Of a stretch of 64,000 bases of DNA, positions 15,367 to 23,698 are shown one piece after another. Below the pieces are notes generated by a model. That model ran no database searches. It was not told the DNA's origin and saw only the letters and a list, made by a program, of their open reading frames with translations. Both the position numbers and the translations under genes were made by a program. Location of the stretch: assembly GCA_964543795.1 (NCBI GenBank), contig CAZIZN010000024.1, forward strand, positions 1 to 64,000, read 5' to 3'. The stretch comes from JACKIC01 sp964543795 (lineage in GTDB: Bacteria; Planctomycetota; UBA1135; UBA2386). Positions within the stretch are counted from its first letter, which is position 1. Each line of letters begins with the position of its first letter.

Positions 15367-17985
15367 ATGCTGCGCATTATCGAGAACGGCTCGGCTTCGG
15401 GCGCGAAGGGCTATTACACGACCGCCGACTACTACTCCGAAGGCCAGGAGCTGGACGGGTGCTGGGGCGGGAAGGGCGCCGAACGGCTTGGGCTTGCCGG
15501 CGACATCGCGCAGCGCGACTGGGACGCGCTCTGCGACAACAAGCATCCGCAAACGGGCGTGCGCCTCACGGCGCGGCAGAAGGAACCGCGCCGCGTCGGT
15601 TACGACTTCAACTTCCACTGCCCGAAGAGCGTGTCGCTGCTCTATGGGCTCACCCAGGACGAGCGATTACTTACGGCGTTCCGGGAGGCGGTCGAAGCCA
15701 CCATGCAGGACATGGAAGCGCAGATGCAGACGCGCGTGCGGATCGGCGGCAGGAACGAGGACCGCACGACCGGCGAGATGGTCTGGGGCGAGTACGTGCA
15801 CACGACGGCGCGTCCGGTCGACGGCGTGCCCGACCCCCACCTGCATGCGCACTGCTTCGTCTTCAACACGACCTTCGACGCGCAGGAGAACCGCTGGAAG
15901 GCCGGACAGTTCGCGGGACTCAAACGCGACGCGCCGCTCTACGAGGCGATGTTCCACGCGCGCCTGGCGCGCGGCCTGCAGCAGCTCGGCCTGCCGATCG
16001 CGCGCACGCGCCATGGCTGGGAACTGGCCGGCATCACGAAGCCCACGCTGGACCGCTTCTCGCGGCGCACGGCTGAGATCGAGGAGAAGGCGAGGGAGGA
16101 GGGCATCACTGATCCGAAGGAGAAAGACGGGCTCGGGGCGCGGACGCGCAGCCGCAAGGCCAAGGAGCTGAGCCTGGCCGAGCTCAAGAGCGTCTGGCGG
16201 GAGCGGTTGTCGGGGGAGGAGTCGAATGCGGTCTCCGGGCTTGAGGCGCGGATCGGCGGCGGTGCACTGCCGGAGGACCGGGACGCCTGCCGCGCGGCGG
16301 TTGACCGCGCCGTCGCCCATGTCTTCGCGCGCCGTTCGGTCGTGCGCGAGAAGGAACTGGCGGTCGCCGCCCTGAAGGGAGCCTACGGCGCGGCCTCTCC
16401 CGAGGCAGTTCTGGCGGACCTCGCGGACCGGCCGCTGCTGCGCAAGGAACGCGGCGGCGACATGCTGGTCAGCACGCGGGAGGTGCTCGAGGAGGAGAAG
16501 AAGCTCATCGCCTTCGCACGAGCGGGCAGGGGGACCTGCCGCCGCCTCGCCGAAGGCGAACATGCATGGAAGCGCCCGTGGCTCAACCGCGACCAGGTCG
16601 GAGCGGTGCTGCACATCCTGGGCTCCCGCGACCGCGTCATCATGGTTCGCGGCGCCGCCGGCGCCGGCAAGACGACGATGCTGAAGGAAGCGGCCGAGGC
16701 GATCGAGACGGCCGGCCACCAGGTCTTCGCCTTCGCGCCCTCGACCGACGCCAGCCGCGGCGTGCTGCGCGCCGACGGCTTCGCCGAGGCCGACACCGTG
16801 GCGCGCCTGCTTGTCGACGAACGGCTACAGGAGCGGCTGCGCGGGCAGGTGATCCTCATTGACGAGGCCGGCCTGCTCTCGGTCCCGGACATGAAGAAGG
16901 TCTGCGACCTGGTGGAACGGCTGGATGCGCGGCTCATCCTCTCCGGCGATGCGCGACAGCACGCGAGCGTTGAGCGCGGCTCGCCGCTCAAGCTCCTGGA
17001 AACCGAGGCGGGGATCCGTCCCGCGGAGGTGGGGATCATCCAGCGCCAGGAACAGGCGGAATACCGCCGCGCCGTTCAGGACTTGAGCGACGGTCGCGTG
17101 GAGGCGGGATTCCGGCGGCTCGACGGGCTGGGTTGGATCCGCGAGCTGAACGGGGCCGAGCGCTACCGCGTCCTCGCCGGCGACTACGTCGAAACGGTCT
17201 GCGCCGGCAAGACGGCCCTCGTGGTCTCGCCAACGCATCGCGAGGGCGAGGCCATCACCGGCAGCATCCGCCATGAGCTGCGCGAGCGAGGGAAGCTCGG
17301 CGGCGAGGAGCGCAGCGTCGAGACGCTTGCGAACCTGAACCTGACCGAGGCTGAGCGCGGCGATGCGGTGAACTACGCGGACGCGGATGTGCTGGTCTAT
17401 CACCAGAACGCCAAGGGCCACCGCAAGGGGGACCGCGTCGCCGTGATGGCGGCTGCGCTACCACTCGACCAGGCCAGGCACTTCCAGGCCTTCCGCCGGG
17501 CCCGGCTGCACCTTGCCGCCGGTGACCGCGTGCGCATCACGCGCAACGGCAAGACCGCCGACGGCAAGCACGCCCTCAACAACGGCGATCTCTACACCGT
17601 CGCCGGCTTCGACAAGGCGGGCAACATCCAGCTCGCCAACGGCTGGACCGTTTCACGTGACTATGGGCACCTGGCCTACGGTTATGTCGTGACCTCGCAC
17701 AGCAGCCAGGGAAAGACCGTTCAGCGCGTTATCATCGGACAGTCCTGGGACTCGCTGCCGGCGGCGTCGGAGGCGCAGTTCTACGTGTCGGTGTCGCGGG
17801 GCAAGGAGAACGCCGTCATCTACACCGACAACAAGGCCGAGCTGCTCGCCGGCGTCAGCCGCGACGAGGAGCGGCTCACCGCGACCGAGCTGCTGCGAGA
17901 GACGGCGCTTCGCAACCTGAGGCAGGAACGGCTTCCCGCCACACATCACCGCAACGAACGTTCCCTGGAGCGCACGCATGGATAA
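15367..17985 (+). CDS. MobF-family relaxase-helicase (TrwC/TraI-like)
   Basis: This protein of about 872 residues nicks oriT, stays bound to the 5' end and unwinds the transferred strand. The relaxase domain has the paired tyrosines Tyr16-Tyr17 and Tyr22-Tyr23 and the metal triad His158, His160, His162 (PDPHLHAH). The helicase domain has Walker A GAAGAGKTT (429-437), LIDEAGLL as Walker B and a C-terminal SVSRGKENAVIYTDN. I place the start at 15367 because MobF proteins begin MLRI; an in-frame ATG at 15343 is possible. It is shorter than TrwC (966) but appears complete. Confidence 0.93.
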   Translation: MLRIIENGSASGAKGYYTTADYYSEGQELDGCWGGKGAERLGLAGDIAQRDWDALCDNKHPQTGVRLTARQKEPRRVGYDFNFHCPKSVSLLYGLTQDERLLTAFREAVEATMQDMEAQMQTRVRIGGRNEDRTTGEMVWGEYVHTTARPVDGVPDPHLHAHCFVFNTTFDAQENRWKAGQFAGLKRDAPLYEAMFHARLARGLQQLGLPIARTRHGWELAGITKPTLDRFSRRTAEIEEKAREEGITDPKEKDGLGARTRSRKAKELSLAELKSVWRERLSGEESNAVSGLEARIGGGALPEDRDACRAAVDRAVAHVFARRSVVREKELAVAALKGAYGAASPEAVLADLADRPLLRKERGGDMLVSTREVLEEEKKLIAFARAGRGTCRRLAEGEHAWKRPWLNRDQVGAVLHILGSRDRVIMVRGAAGAGKTTMLKEAAEAIETAGHQVFAFAPSTDASRGVLRADGFAEADTVARLLVDERLQERLRGQVILIDEAGLLSVPDMKKVCDLVERLDARLILSGDARQHASVERGSPLKLLETEAGIRPAEVGIIQRQEQAEYRRAVQDLSDGRVEAGFRRLDGLGWIRELNGAERYRVLAGDYVETVCAGKTALVVSPTHREGEAITGSIRHELRERGKLGGEERSVETLANLNLTEAERGDAVNYADADVLVYHQNAKGHRKGDRVAVMAAALPLDQARHFQAFRRARLHLAAGDRVRITRNGKTADGKHALNNGDLYTVAGFDKAGNIQLANGWTVSRDYGHLAYGYVVTSHSSQGKTVQRVIIGQSWDSLPAASEAQFYVSVSRGKENAVIYTDNKAELLAGVSRDEERLTATELLRETALRNLRQERLPATHHRNERSLERTHG

Positions 17986-18400
17986 CGGCAATCTCCTGCG
18001 CAAATACGTGACCCGGCCAGAAGGGGAGGGCGACGTTCTGGAGTTCGACGCTGAGGAACTCAGCTTCTTCGCGTACCTGCGCGGCATCCGCGACCGCTGC
18101 CCGATGCTGGAGCTGCGCAAGCGCGACGGCGACCTGCTCGCCGTCGGCTATGGCTTCATCGATCGCATGCTGTTTCGGCCGTCGAAGGGCATCGAGCTGA
18201 CCGCCGGACGCATCCGCATTCTGATCGAGGGCCGCAACCTCAATGCAGAAGTGCGGCCACAGCTGCGCCTCTTCGAAGCGCTCACCCGGCACCGTGTGCA
18301 GTGGATACGCGAGGCGACGCAGGCGGAAAGCATGGAAGCAAACGACGGCGCCTGCGTCGTGGAAGCGATCCGCTGGGAAGGCCCCGGCGCAGAATCCTGA
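17978..18400 (+). CDS. Hypothetical protein coupled to relaxase
   Basis: This 140-residue protein begins inside the last codons of the relaxase gene (8-bp overlap), so translation is coupled. It is acidic at the N-terminus (RPEGEGDVLEFDAEELSFFAYL) and has a predicted beta-rich middle (LAVGYGFIDRMLFRPSKGIEL). No known domain is recognised. The coupling suggests an accessory role in transfer or relaxase regulation. Confidence 0.65.
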   Translation: MDNGNLLRKYVTRPEGEGDVLEFDAEELSFFAYLRGIRDRCPMLELRKRDGDLLAVGYGFIDRMLFRPSKGIELTAGRIRILIEGRNLNAEVRPQLRLFEALTRHRVQWIREATQAESMEANDGACVVEAIRWEGPGAES

Positions 18401-18413
18401 GGGCGGCGCGCCC

Positions 18414-19793
18414 TCACTGCGCGCGCGTTGCCTTGATCGATCCCTGCCAGTTGTCCCGGCGCTTCGCCTGCGCCCGCCGGACGGTGAAGCTGAAGGAGAA
18501 ACCATCCTTGGTGATTGAACCCGAGCCGTGCACGTCCGAGAGCGCCAGTCGCTCACGGCCAGCGGACTTCTTGTGGGTCATGTTCGTCACCTTGAGCGCC
18601 TTGCCCTTGATCTCCAATTCGAAGTGAAACACGGCGCCGCGATTGGTGGTGATCGCCACGGTCGCCGTGTTTGCGTCGCGGGCGATGACCTCGATGCTGC
18701 GGCACTCGCCGTCCTGCACGCCGCTGCCGTCCCAGCTGCCCTTCCATTCGCTGTTTTCTGGGAGCAGTTGCGGCGCGGGCGCCGCCGCCGGGCGAGCCTG
18801 CGCGCCGGCCGCCGGCTCCTCGGGCGGCAGCAGCGTGATGCGGCGAAGCTGGAATCGCGTGCCAGCCGGCGCGACGACATAGGCCGACGTGGCATCGCCC
18901 AGCCCCGCACGCAGCTCGTCGGGGATCGTCATGGCGGAGTCGGCCGCGATGGCGAGCACTTTCGTGCCGGCCAGCATCAGGGAAGAGCCGCCGGCGTCAA
19001 CCTGGATGGTGAACGTCGACGACGCCGTCCCGGCGAACAGATTCTTGCCGCTGTAGCGCGCCCGGCCATCTTCTTCGGGGACGGCGAAGCGAGCCTGCCC
19101 GGCACGGATCGCAAGCAGTCCGATGGACCGCTTGCCGGCATCAACCCGCGGAAAGGCGACGAGCAACTCGCCATCCCCGTCGAGCCGTGCGACTTCCAGG
19201 GTGAGGGCGTAGCTTGCCGTGAACCCCTCCGGCTCCGGCGGCGGCACCCGCAGGACGGCCGCGCCCTCGGGCGCGTTCACGAGCACCGCTTTCTCCCAGG
19301 ACCATGCGCCGGCGCGCAGCGAGCCAGGCAGGCTCACCTGCGAACGCAGGTCGCGCACGCGCAACGGAACGTGCCGGCGGCGAAGTTCGGCCAACTCTGA
19401 CTCGACCCGCTCGGCCGAGTCGGTGTCGCCGAGGGCGCGGTAGCGCGAGGCCGCGTCGGCGTGAGCCGCCTCTAGCTTGAGGGCGCTGCGCAGCAACGAC
19501 CGCTCGAAGCTCCGAGACTCAGCGGGGACCGAGGCAGGCAGGAGCTGATCGGTCTCGAAGGCCAGGCGGTCCTCCTCGCAGCGTTGCGCTAGGGCCGGGA
19601 TCTTCGCCGCCCGGGCAAGCGCGGCGAGCAGCTCCTTTCGGGCGGTCGCGGCATCGCGCTCGCATGCGCGGGCATCTGCGGCAAGGCGGTCAGCCACGTC
19701 GCGGGCTGCTGGCGCATCTTGGCCCGCGAGCACGGAAGCCAGGAGCCCGAGTGAAAGGCAGGTGGGCAGGGGGCGCGCAAGTTGGTTCGGCAC
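18414..19793 (-). CDS. Secreted protein of unknown function, host-like cargo
   Basis: The protein is about 459 residues from a GTG at 19793, which has GGAGGG seven bases upstream; a longer frame reaches 20000 but would cover the operator. An N-terminal signal (LARPLPTCLSLGLLASVLA) is followed by a helical, Ala/Arg-rich region (about 25-150). A beta-rich central domain contains NLFAGTASSTFTIQVDAGGS, and the C-terminal domain begins EWKGSWDGSG and contains VAITTNRGAVFHFELEIKG. The style matches planctomycete secreted proteins rather than plasmid genes. It is divergent from an XRE regulator that probably controls it. Confidence 0.75.
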   Translation of the reverse strand: MPNQLARPLPTCLSLGLLASVLAGQDAPAARDVADRLAADARACERDAATARKELLAALARAAKIPALAQRCEEDRLAFETDQLLPASVPAESRSFERSLLRSALKLEAAHADAASRYRALGDTDSAERVESELAELRRRHVPLRVRDLRSQVSLPGSLRAGAWSWEKAVLVNAPEGAAVLRVPPPEPEGFTASYALTLEVARLDGDGELLVAFPRVDAGKRSIGLLAIRAGQARFAVPEEDGRARYSGKNLFAGTASSTFTIQVDAGGSSLMLAGTKVLAIAADSAMTIPDELRAGLGDATSAYVVAPAGTRFQLRRITLLPPEEPAAGAQARPAAAPAPQLLPENSEWKGSWDGSGVQDGECRSIEVIARDANTATVAITTNRGAVFHFELEIKGKALKVTNMTHKKSAGRERLALSDVHGSGSITKDGFSFSFTVRRAQAKRRDNWQGSIKATRAQ

Positions 19794-19818
19794 GGACGGT
19801 CCCTCCGGGGCGAGGCGG

Positions 19819-19877
19819 CTTGCTGCTAAACTAGCAGCAAGAGGTCGGGAGCCTAGCGTGCTGCTGGAATGGCAGCA
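19819..19877. promoter_or_regulatory. Operator palindromes between secreted-protein and XRE genes
   Basis: A perfect inverted repeat has arms CTTGCTGCTA (19819-19828) and TAGCAGCAAG (19832-19841) with a 3-base centre. A second, shorter copy (TGCTGC at 19859-19864 and GCAGCA at 19872-19877) overlaps the XRE start codon. Position and symmetry fit autoregulatory binding sites for the XRE protein, controlling both divergent genes. Confidence 0.7.
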
Positions 19878-20102
19878 AGGCCCCAGCACAAAGCGGCGTA
19901 TCGCCGGCTCTGCGCGCTGCTTCGGCAGATGCGGGAGGGTGCGGGCCTGACGCAGCGGGACCTGGCGGTCCGGCTCAAGATGCACAACACGATGGTCCAC
20001 CGCTCGGAGATCGGCGACCGGCGCATCGACCCGGTCGAGTTCGCCGACTGGTGCCGGGCCTGCGGCATCGATCCTGGCGAGGCGATTCGCGGCATCGGTT
20101 GA
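19869..20102 (+). CDS. XRE-family transcriptional regulator
   Basis: This 77-residue protein is a single helix-turn-helix domain of the Cro/CI type. Helices run through LCALLRQMREGAGLTQRDLAVRL (about 14-36), with the recognition helix near NTMVHRSEIGDRRIDP. There is no ligand-binding or protease domain. Its start codon sits in an operator-like inverted repeat, so autorepression is likely. It faces the secreted-protein gene across a perfect palindrome. Confidence 0.88.
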   Translation: MAARPQHKAAYRRLCALLRQMREGAGLTQRDLAVRLKMHNTMVHRSEIGDRRIDPVEFADWCRACGIDPGEAIRGIG

Positions 20103-20200
20103 TGGGAGGATGGCGACGGCGGGCTAGTTTGCTATCCTGCTGCCATCCCGCGCGTCGCGACGGCGGACGCGCTTCCGAAGGACCCGTCGTCGTGCAGGTG

Positions 20201-21466
20201 ATGCCCATGAGGTTTGAGGCTCGCGGACTGAGACAAAGCGACGGATCTGGCGTCAAGATCACGGGCGAGGCGGCGTCGTTGCAGGAGTTCCTTGCCAAGG
20301 TCGCGAATCAGGGTGTCTCCGTGCGTGCAGCGCGGGAAATACCGACGGCTGAATTGCAAGGTTCGGACGCACTCCCGGAGGCCGTGCGCCATGGGGACAT
20401 TGATGAGCCTCGACGATTCGTCGTACTTCCTGCTGTGCTCATCGTTATCGCACTCGCTATCGGAGCTGGACTCTTCATATATGGAGTACCCGCATCCAAA
20501 GCCTCCGCTGCTTCAAACCCGGCACCTATCGCATCCCATCAAGGCTCACAAGAAGGGGGCCCAGCGTCACCAGGTTATGAGTGGTCCCCCGAACTGAACA
20601 AGCTAGTGTGGACCGAAGGCCTGCCGCATCCGGCGTCCCCGCATCTTAGGTCGCGCGCTCGCGAAGGCGATTGGATTGCCGATCCAGGCTACACATTCCT
20701 CGAAAAGGGGAAGCCAGAACTGCGGTGGACGGAGGGAATGACTCACCGCGATTACCCTGGCGCGGTGGCGTCGTCGGTAGAAAGCTACTGGCTCCCTGAC
20801 GCAGGCTATACCTTTACAATAGCAGGGGATCCTTCAAGCGCTGTCTGGGTCCCAGGAAAGGAACATCCCGACTACGCCAATGTGCTGGCAGCATCTGAGC
20901 AAGATAAGTGGCGTCCGGCTCCCGGATTTGTATTCATCAGTACGGAACCTGGGAGAATCCAAGTTCGCTGGCAGCCCGGCCAAGCCCATCCGACGGCTGC
21001 CAATGTGGTTGCAGGAGGCAGTGTCGGCAAATGGCAGCCTAGACAAGGGTGGCGTTTTGCCAATAATGATCCTGCTGATTTCAGCGTCGTGCGGGTACCC
21101 AGCCGCGAACCAAACTGGCCAGAGGCGATGGGTTGGCTCACTGCCGCGACTCTCAATCACATTGGAACTCAGAATGCCCGCGAATCGGGAAACCGCGGCC
21201 TTGCCGGAGGACTACGCGAGATTCGCGACAGGTCGATACTGAACGCGATCGCACAACTCCTACCCAACGACAGTTCCGGCACGCACAAGACAGTTGCTAA
21301 CATGGTCATCCTGAGTATCGACAATCGCATGACTCCGGGCGATATTCTTGCCGTTCAGTCGCGCGATGAATTGGCTGGTCGCCTAAGGAGAGAAGCCCCG
21401 TCGCTTTTGGACGCATATGAGACAGCTGGAATAATCACGCGAATTGCGGACGAGTACTTCAGGTAA
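20201..21466 (+). CDS. Membrane-anchored protein with WxPxPGYxF-type repeats
   Basis: This protein of about 421 residues starts at the ATG at 20201 or nearby (GTG 20192, ATG 20207). One transmembrane segment lies near residues 75-97 (FVVLPAVLIVIALAIGAGLF), with a short cytoplasmic N-terminus. After it, at least four repeats of about 42 residues share a pattern of Trp, then Pro-Gly-Tyr or Ala-Gly-Tyr with Thr-Phe, then Trp-x-x-Gly-x-x-His-Pro. A helical C-terminal domain follows from about 310. The gene is visibly less GC-rich than its neighbours. Function is unknown. Confidence 0.72.
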   Translation: MPMRFEARGLRQSDGSGVKITGEAASLQEFLAKVANQGVSVRAAREIPTAELQGSDALPEAVRHGDIDEPRRFVVLPAVLIVIALAIGAGLFIYGVPASKASAASNPAPIASHQGSQEGGPASPGYEWSPELNKLVWTEGLPHPASPHLRSRAREGDWIADPGYTFLEKGKPELRWTEGMTHRDYPGAVASSVESYWLPDAGYTFTIAGDPSSAVWVPGKEHPDYANVLAASEQDKWRPAPGFVFISTEPGRIQVRWQPGQAHPTAANVVAGGSVGKWQPRQGWRFANNDPADFSVVRVPSREPNWPEAMGWLTAATLNHIGTQNARESGNRGLAGGLREIRDRSILNAIAQLLPNDSSGTHKTVANMVILSIDNRMTPGDILAVQSRDELAGRLRREAPSLLDAYETAGIITRIADEYFR

Positions 21467-21494
21467 CATCACTTGCTGAAGACCGGCCGAGAGT

Positions 21495-22283
21495 CTACCG
21501 AACGCGACCTGAGTCTGGAGGTGACGGTAATGTTGACGCTGGCTGGGGCTCTGAAACCTCTGTGACTGTCAATCCCTCGGGGAATGCTGCGCGGAGACGC
21601 TGCACCGCGGCGTCCTGCATAGCATTCCGTATTGCTGCATCTTCGGATGCTCCTTCTCGAGCCCGCGGTTTCATCAACCTGCGCAATTCGTCGCTGCCGA
21701 GTTCTTGACGTGTCATGCTTTTCCATTCCGGAACGACAGGGGTCTTGTTGGTGTCGGGTGCACTCTCCAATCCGCCGTCTTGCGCTAGCAAGCGCAATTC
21801 GTCGCTGCCGAGTTCTTGACGTGTCATGCTTTTCCATTCCGGAACGNNNNNNNNNNNNNNNNNNNNNNNNNNNNNNNNNNNNNNNNNNNNNNNNNNNNNN
21901 NNNNNNNNNNNNNNNNNNNNNNNNNNNNNNNNNNNNNNNNNNNNNNTCTTGTTGGTGTCGGGTGCACTCTCCAATCCGCCGTCTTGCGCTAGCAAGCGCA
22001 ACTCATTGCTGCTGAGTTCTTGACGTGTCGTGCTCTTCCATTTCGGCACGTCTGACTGTACGCGGGATTCCTGCGCTTCGCCTTTGTCGTGCGCAGGGTC
22101 CTGTCGGCGTTTATTACTATTATCGGTAGTCTGGGGGAGCGGGTCCGCGGGCTCGCGCTGGCGCACTGGCTTGCCAGGCAAGATGGTTTTCTGTGATGGC
22201 GGATTGGAGCCATGTGGTTCTTGATCCATGCGGTATCCACAGTAGTTAGGGCACGAGATAATGTCATTATGCCTCACGAACAC
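21495..22283 (-). CDS. Tandem-repeat protein interrupted by an assembly gap
   Basis: The frame codes for 262 residues including unknown residues across the 100-N gap. It contains at least three copies of a 37-residue unit with core VPEWKSMTRQELGSDELRLL and ending GGLESAPDTNK. The N-terminus is Pro/Gln/Arg-rich and disordered; the C-terminus has a short helical part (AAVQRLRAAFPEGL). No signal peptide or catalytic motif is seen. The start is uncertain (GTG at 22283 or ATG at 22229). It converges on the low-GC membrane repeat protein, and the two may have arrived together. Confidence 0.65.
   Translation of the reverse strand: MFVRHNDIISCPNYCGYRMDQEPHGSNPPSQKTILPGKPVRQREPADPLPQTTDNSNKRRQDPAHDKGEAQESRVQSDVPKWKSTTRQELSSNELRLLAQDGGLESAPDTNKXXXXXXXXXXXXXXXXXXXXXXXXXXXXXXXXXXVPEWKSMTRQELGSDELRLLAQDGGLESAPDTNKTPVVPEWKSMTRQELGSDELRRLMKPRAREGASEDAAIRNAMQDAAVQRLRAAFPEGLTVTEVSEPQPASTLPSPPDSGRVR
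21681..22050. repeat. 111-bp tandem repeat array
   Basis: Units begin at 21681 and 21792, exactly 111 bp apart, and a third, more diverged unit begins at 21996 after the assembly gap. The period is 37 codons, so copy-number change keeps the protein in frame. Units one and two are almost identical over their overlapping sequence. Confidence 0.9.
21847..21946. other. Assembly gap of 100 N
   Basis: Exactly 100 N, the convention for a gap of unknown size, falls inside the 111-bp repeat. Comparing the flanks with the complete first unit shows that only 7 bases of the unit are missing (21736-21742 in that unit), so the true gap should be 7 plus a multiple of 111 bp. Confidence 0.95.
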
Positions 22284-22324
22284 CAGATAGTCATGTTACA
22301 GTTACATGAAGAATGCTAGGCATT

Positions 22325-22440
22325 GCGTCGCATAAGTCCTAACTTTCGCGACACGCGAGGAGTTTAGGCAGGGCCTCAACATTGCGGTTGCAAATGTCTG
22401 TCGCGTATGTAATTGTTATCGCGACGACTATTGCGACTGG
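22325..22440. promoter_or_regulatory. Candidate res site of the serine recombinase
   Basis: About 115 bp directly upstream of the recombinase gene contain several TCGCG/CGCGA words in inverted pairs. TCGCG (22346-22350) faces CGCGA (22354-22358), and GTCGCG (22400-22405) faces CGCGAC (22420-22425) across a 14-bp AT-rich centre. Further half-site-like words are GCGTCGC at 22325 and TTGCGAC at 22431. The 28-bp spacing of the second pair fits a resolvase crossover site, with accessory sites to its left. Confidence 0.5.
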
Positions 22441-22447
22441 AGGGAAG

Positions 22448-23008
22448 ATGCAACTGGGCTACGCCCGTGTTTCGACGCAGGACCAGGACCTGGCCCTGCA
22501 GCTCGCCGCTCTCACGGCGGCCGGCTGCGAGCGTGTCTTCCAGGAGAAGGTGACCGGCGCCCGCCGCGACCGGCCCGAGCTGGAACTCCTGCTCACGCAC
22601 CTGCGCCCCGGCGACGTGGTCACCGTCCGGCGGCTGGACCGCCTGGCGCGATCCACGCGGGACCTTCTGGAGATCGCCGACACCATCAGTCGCGCCGGCG
22701 CCGGGCTGCGATCCCTGTCGGAACACTGGGCGGACACCACCTCGCCGGCCGGTCGCATGATCCTCACTGTTTTCGCCGGCATCGCCGAGTTCGAGCGCGA
22801 GCTGATCCGCGAGCGCACCAGCGCCGGCCGCGCCACAGCCAGGGCGCGGGGCGTGCGTTTCGGTCGGCCCGCCAAGCTGTCGGCGGAACAGTGCGCCCTC
22901 TCCGAGCGCCTCCTCGCAGAGAGCAGTTCGCCGGCGGAGGTCGCCAGGATGTTCGGCGTGCACCGCTCAACGATCTACCGGGCGCTTGCGAGGTCTCGCG
23001 ATGGATGA
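22448..23008 (+). CDS. Serine recombinase (resolvase/invertase family)
   Basis: This 186-residue protein starts at the ATG at 22448 (MQLGYARVSTQDQDL), with the catalytic Ser at residue 9 or 10 in YARVSTQDQ. The usual Arg pair is in VRRLDRLARS, and the E-helix contains GRMILTVFAGIAEFERELIRER. The C-terminal helix-turn-helix spans about 150-186 (SPAEVARMFGVHRSTIYRAL). It could resolve dimers of the excised element, complementing ParA. An upstream res-like region supports this. Its gene overlaps the next by 8 bp. Confidence 0.93.
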   Translation: MQLGYARVSTQDQDLALQLAALTAAGCERVFQEKVTGARRDRPELELLLTHLRPGDVVTVRRLDRLARSTRDLLEIADTISRAGAGLRSLSEHWADTTSPAGRMILTVFAGIAEFERELIRERTSAGRATARARGVRFGRPAKLSAEQCALSERLLAESSSPAEVARMFGVHRSTIYRALARSRDG

Positions 23009-23354
23009 CCTGCTGCGCATCAGCCTGGAGGCGCACAACCCGGAGCGCAACCATCACCGCCGCTACGAGATCAGCGTCGGCCGCGATCTGTTTGGCGATT
23101 GGACGGTCACCATCCGGTTCGGCCGCGCCGGCTCCCCGCTGCGCTCCCTGCGCTTCGGCGGCGCCGACGAAGAAGCCATGCGTCGGCTGGTTCGGGAGCG
23201 GCTCCTGCGTCGAGTTTCGGCGCCGCGGCGCATCGGCTGCGCCTACCGGCCCCGGGAGATCGCCGCTGCGCAGGGAATCGTGGTCGGGGTCTGGTTGCCG
23301 CCAAGTGTGCTCTTTCGCCTGGTGGAGCCGCCGCAACTCGCGGTCGGGGCGTAG
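23001..23354 (+). CDS. WGR-domain-like protein
   Basis: This 117-residue protein starts at the ATG at 23001, overlapping the recombinase stop. Residues about 15-75 match the WGR pattern: RYEISVGRDLFGDWTVTIRFGR, then a helix with EEAMRRLVRERLLRR. WGR domains bind nucleic acids or occur in DNA-repair and polyadenylation-type proteins; in mobile elements the function is unknown. The C-terminus is short and hydrophobic. Confidence 0.7.
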   Translation: MDDLLRISLEAHNPERNHHRRYEISVGRDLFGDWTVTIRFGRAGSPLRSLRFGGADEEAMRRLVRERLLRRVSAPRRIGCAYRPREIAAAQGIVVGVWLPPSVLFRLVEPPQLAVGA

Positions 23355-23355
23355 C

Positions 23356-23393
23356 TTGACGCCCGCACTAGCTTGTGTTACACTGTGTTACAG
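23356..23393 (+). promoter_or_regulatory. Promoter and operator of the toxin-antitoxin operon
   Basis: A -35 TTGACG (23356-23361) and -10 TACACT (23379-23384) are separated by 17 bp. Overlapping the -10 is a tandem 10-bp repeat, TGTGTTACAC (23374-23383) and TGTGTTACAG (23384-23393), one helical turn apart. This fits cooperative binding of a ribbon-helix-helix antitoxin for autorepression. Confidence 0.72.
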
Positions 23394-23413
23394 TAGCTGA
23401 CGAAAGGACCATC

Positions 23414-23698
23414 ATGGCCAACCGCGAAACCCGAACGCTCTCTCTCACGCCCGAGCAGGCGGCGTTCCTCGCGAGCTGCGTGGAATCCGGCCGCTACCAG
23501 TCGGCGAGCGAAGTGGTGCGCGCCGCGCTGCGCCTGCTGGAGGACGCCGAGGCACGCCGGGCCGCCGAGCTGGCGCATGCACGCGCCCTGGTCGCCGAGG
23601 GTGTCGCCGAGCTCGACCGCGGCGAGGTTGTCGAGGGCAGCGAGGTCTTCCGCCGACTGGCCGAGAAGCATGAAAAGCGCCGCAAGCAGACCAACTGA
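23414..23698 (+). CDS. parD: ParD-like antitoxin
   Basis: This 94-residue protein has an N-terminal ribbon-helix-helix (RTLSLTPEQAAFLASCVESG, then YQSASEVVRAALRLLEDAE), matching the ParD family. The C-terminal half is helical and wraps the toxin in known pairs. The ATG at 23414 has GAAAGG upstream. Its stop overlaps the toxin start (TGATG). It should neutralise ParE and repress the operon at the tandem operator. Confidence 0.9.
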   Translation: MANRETRTLSLTPEQAAFLASCVESGRYQSASEVVRAALRLLEDAEARRAAELAHARALVAEGVAELDRGEVVEGSEVFRRLAEKHEKRRKQTN

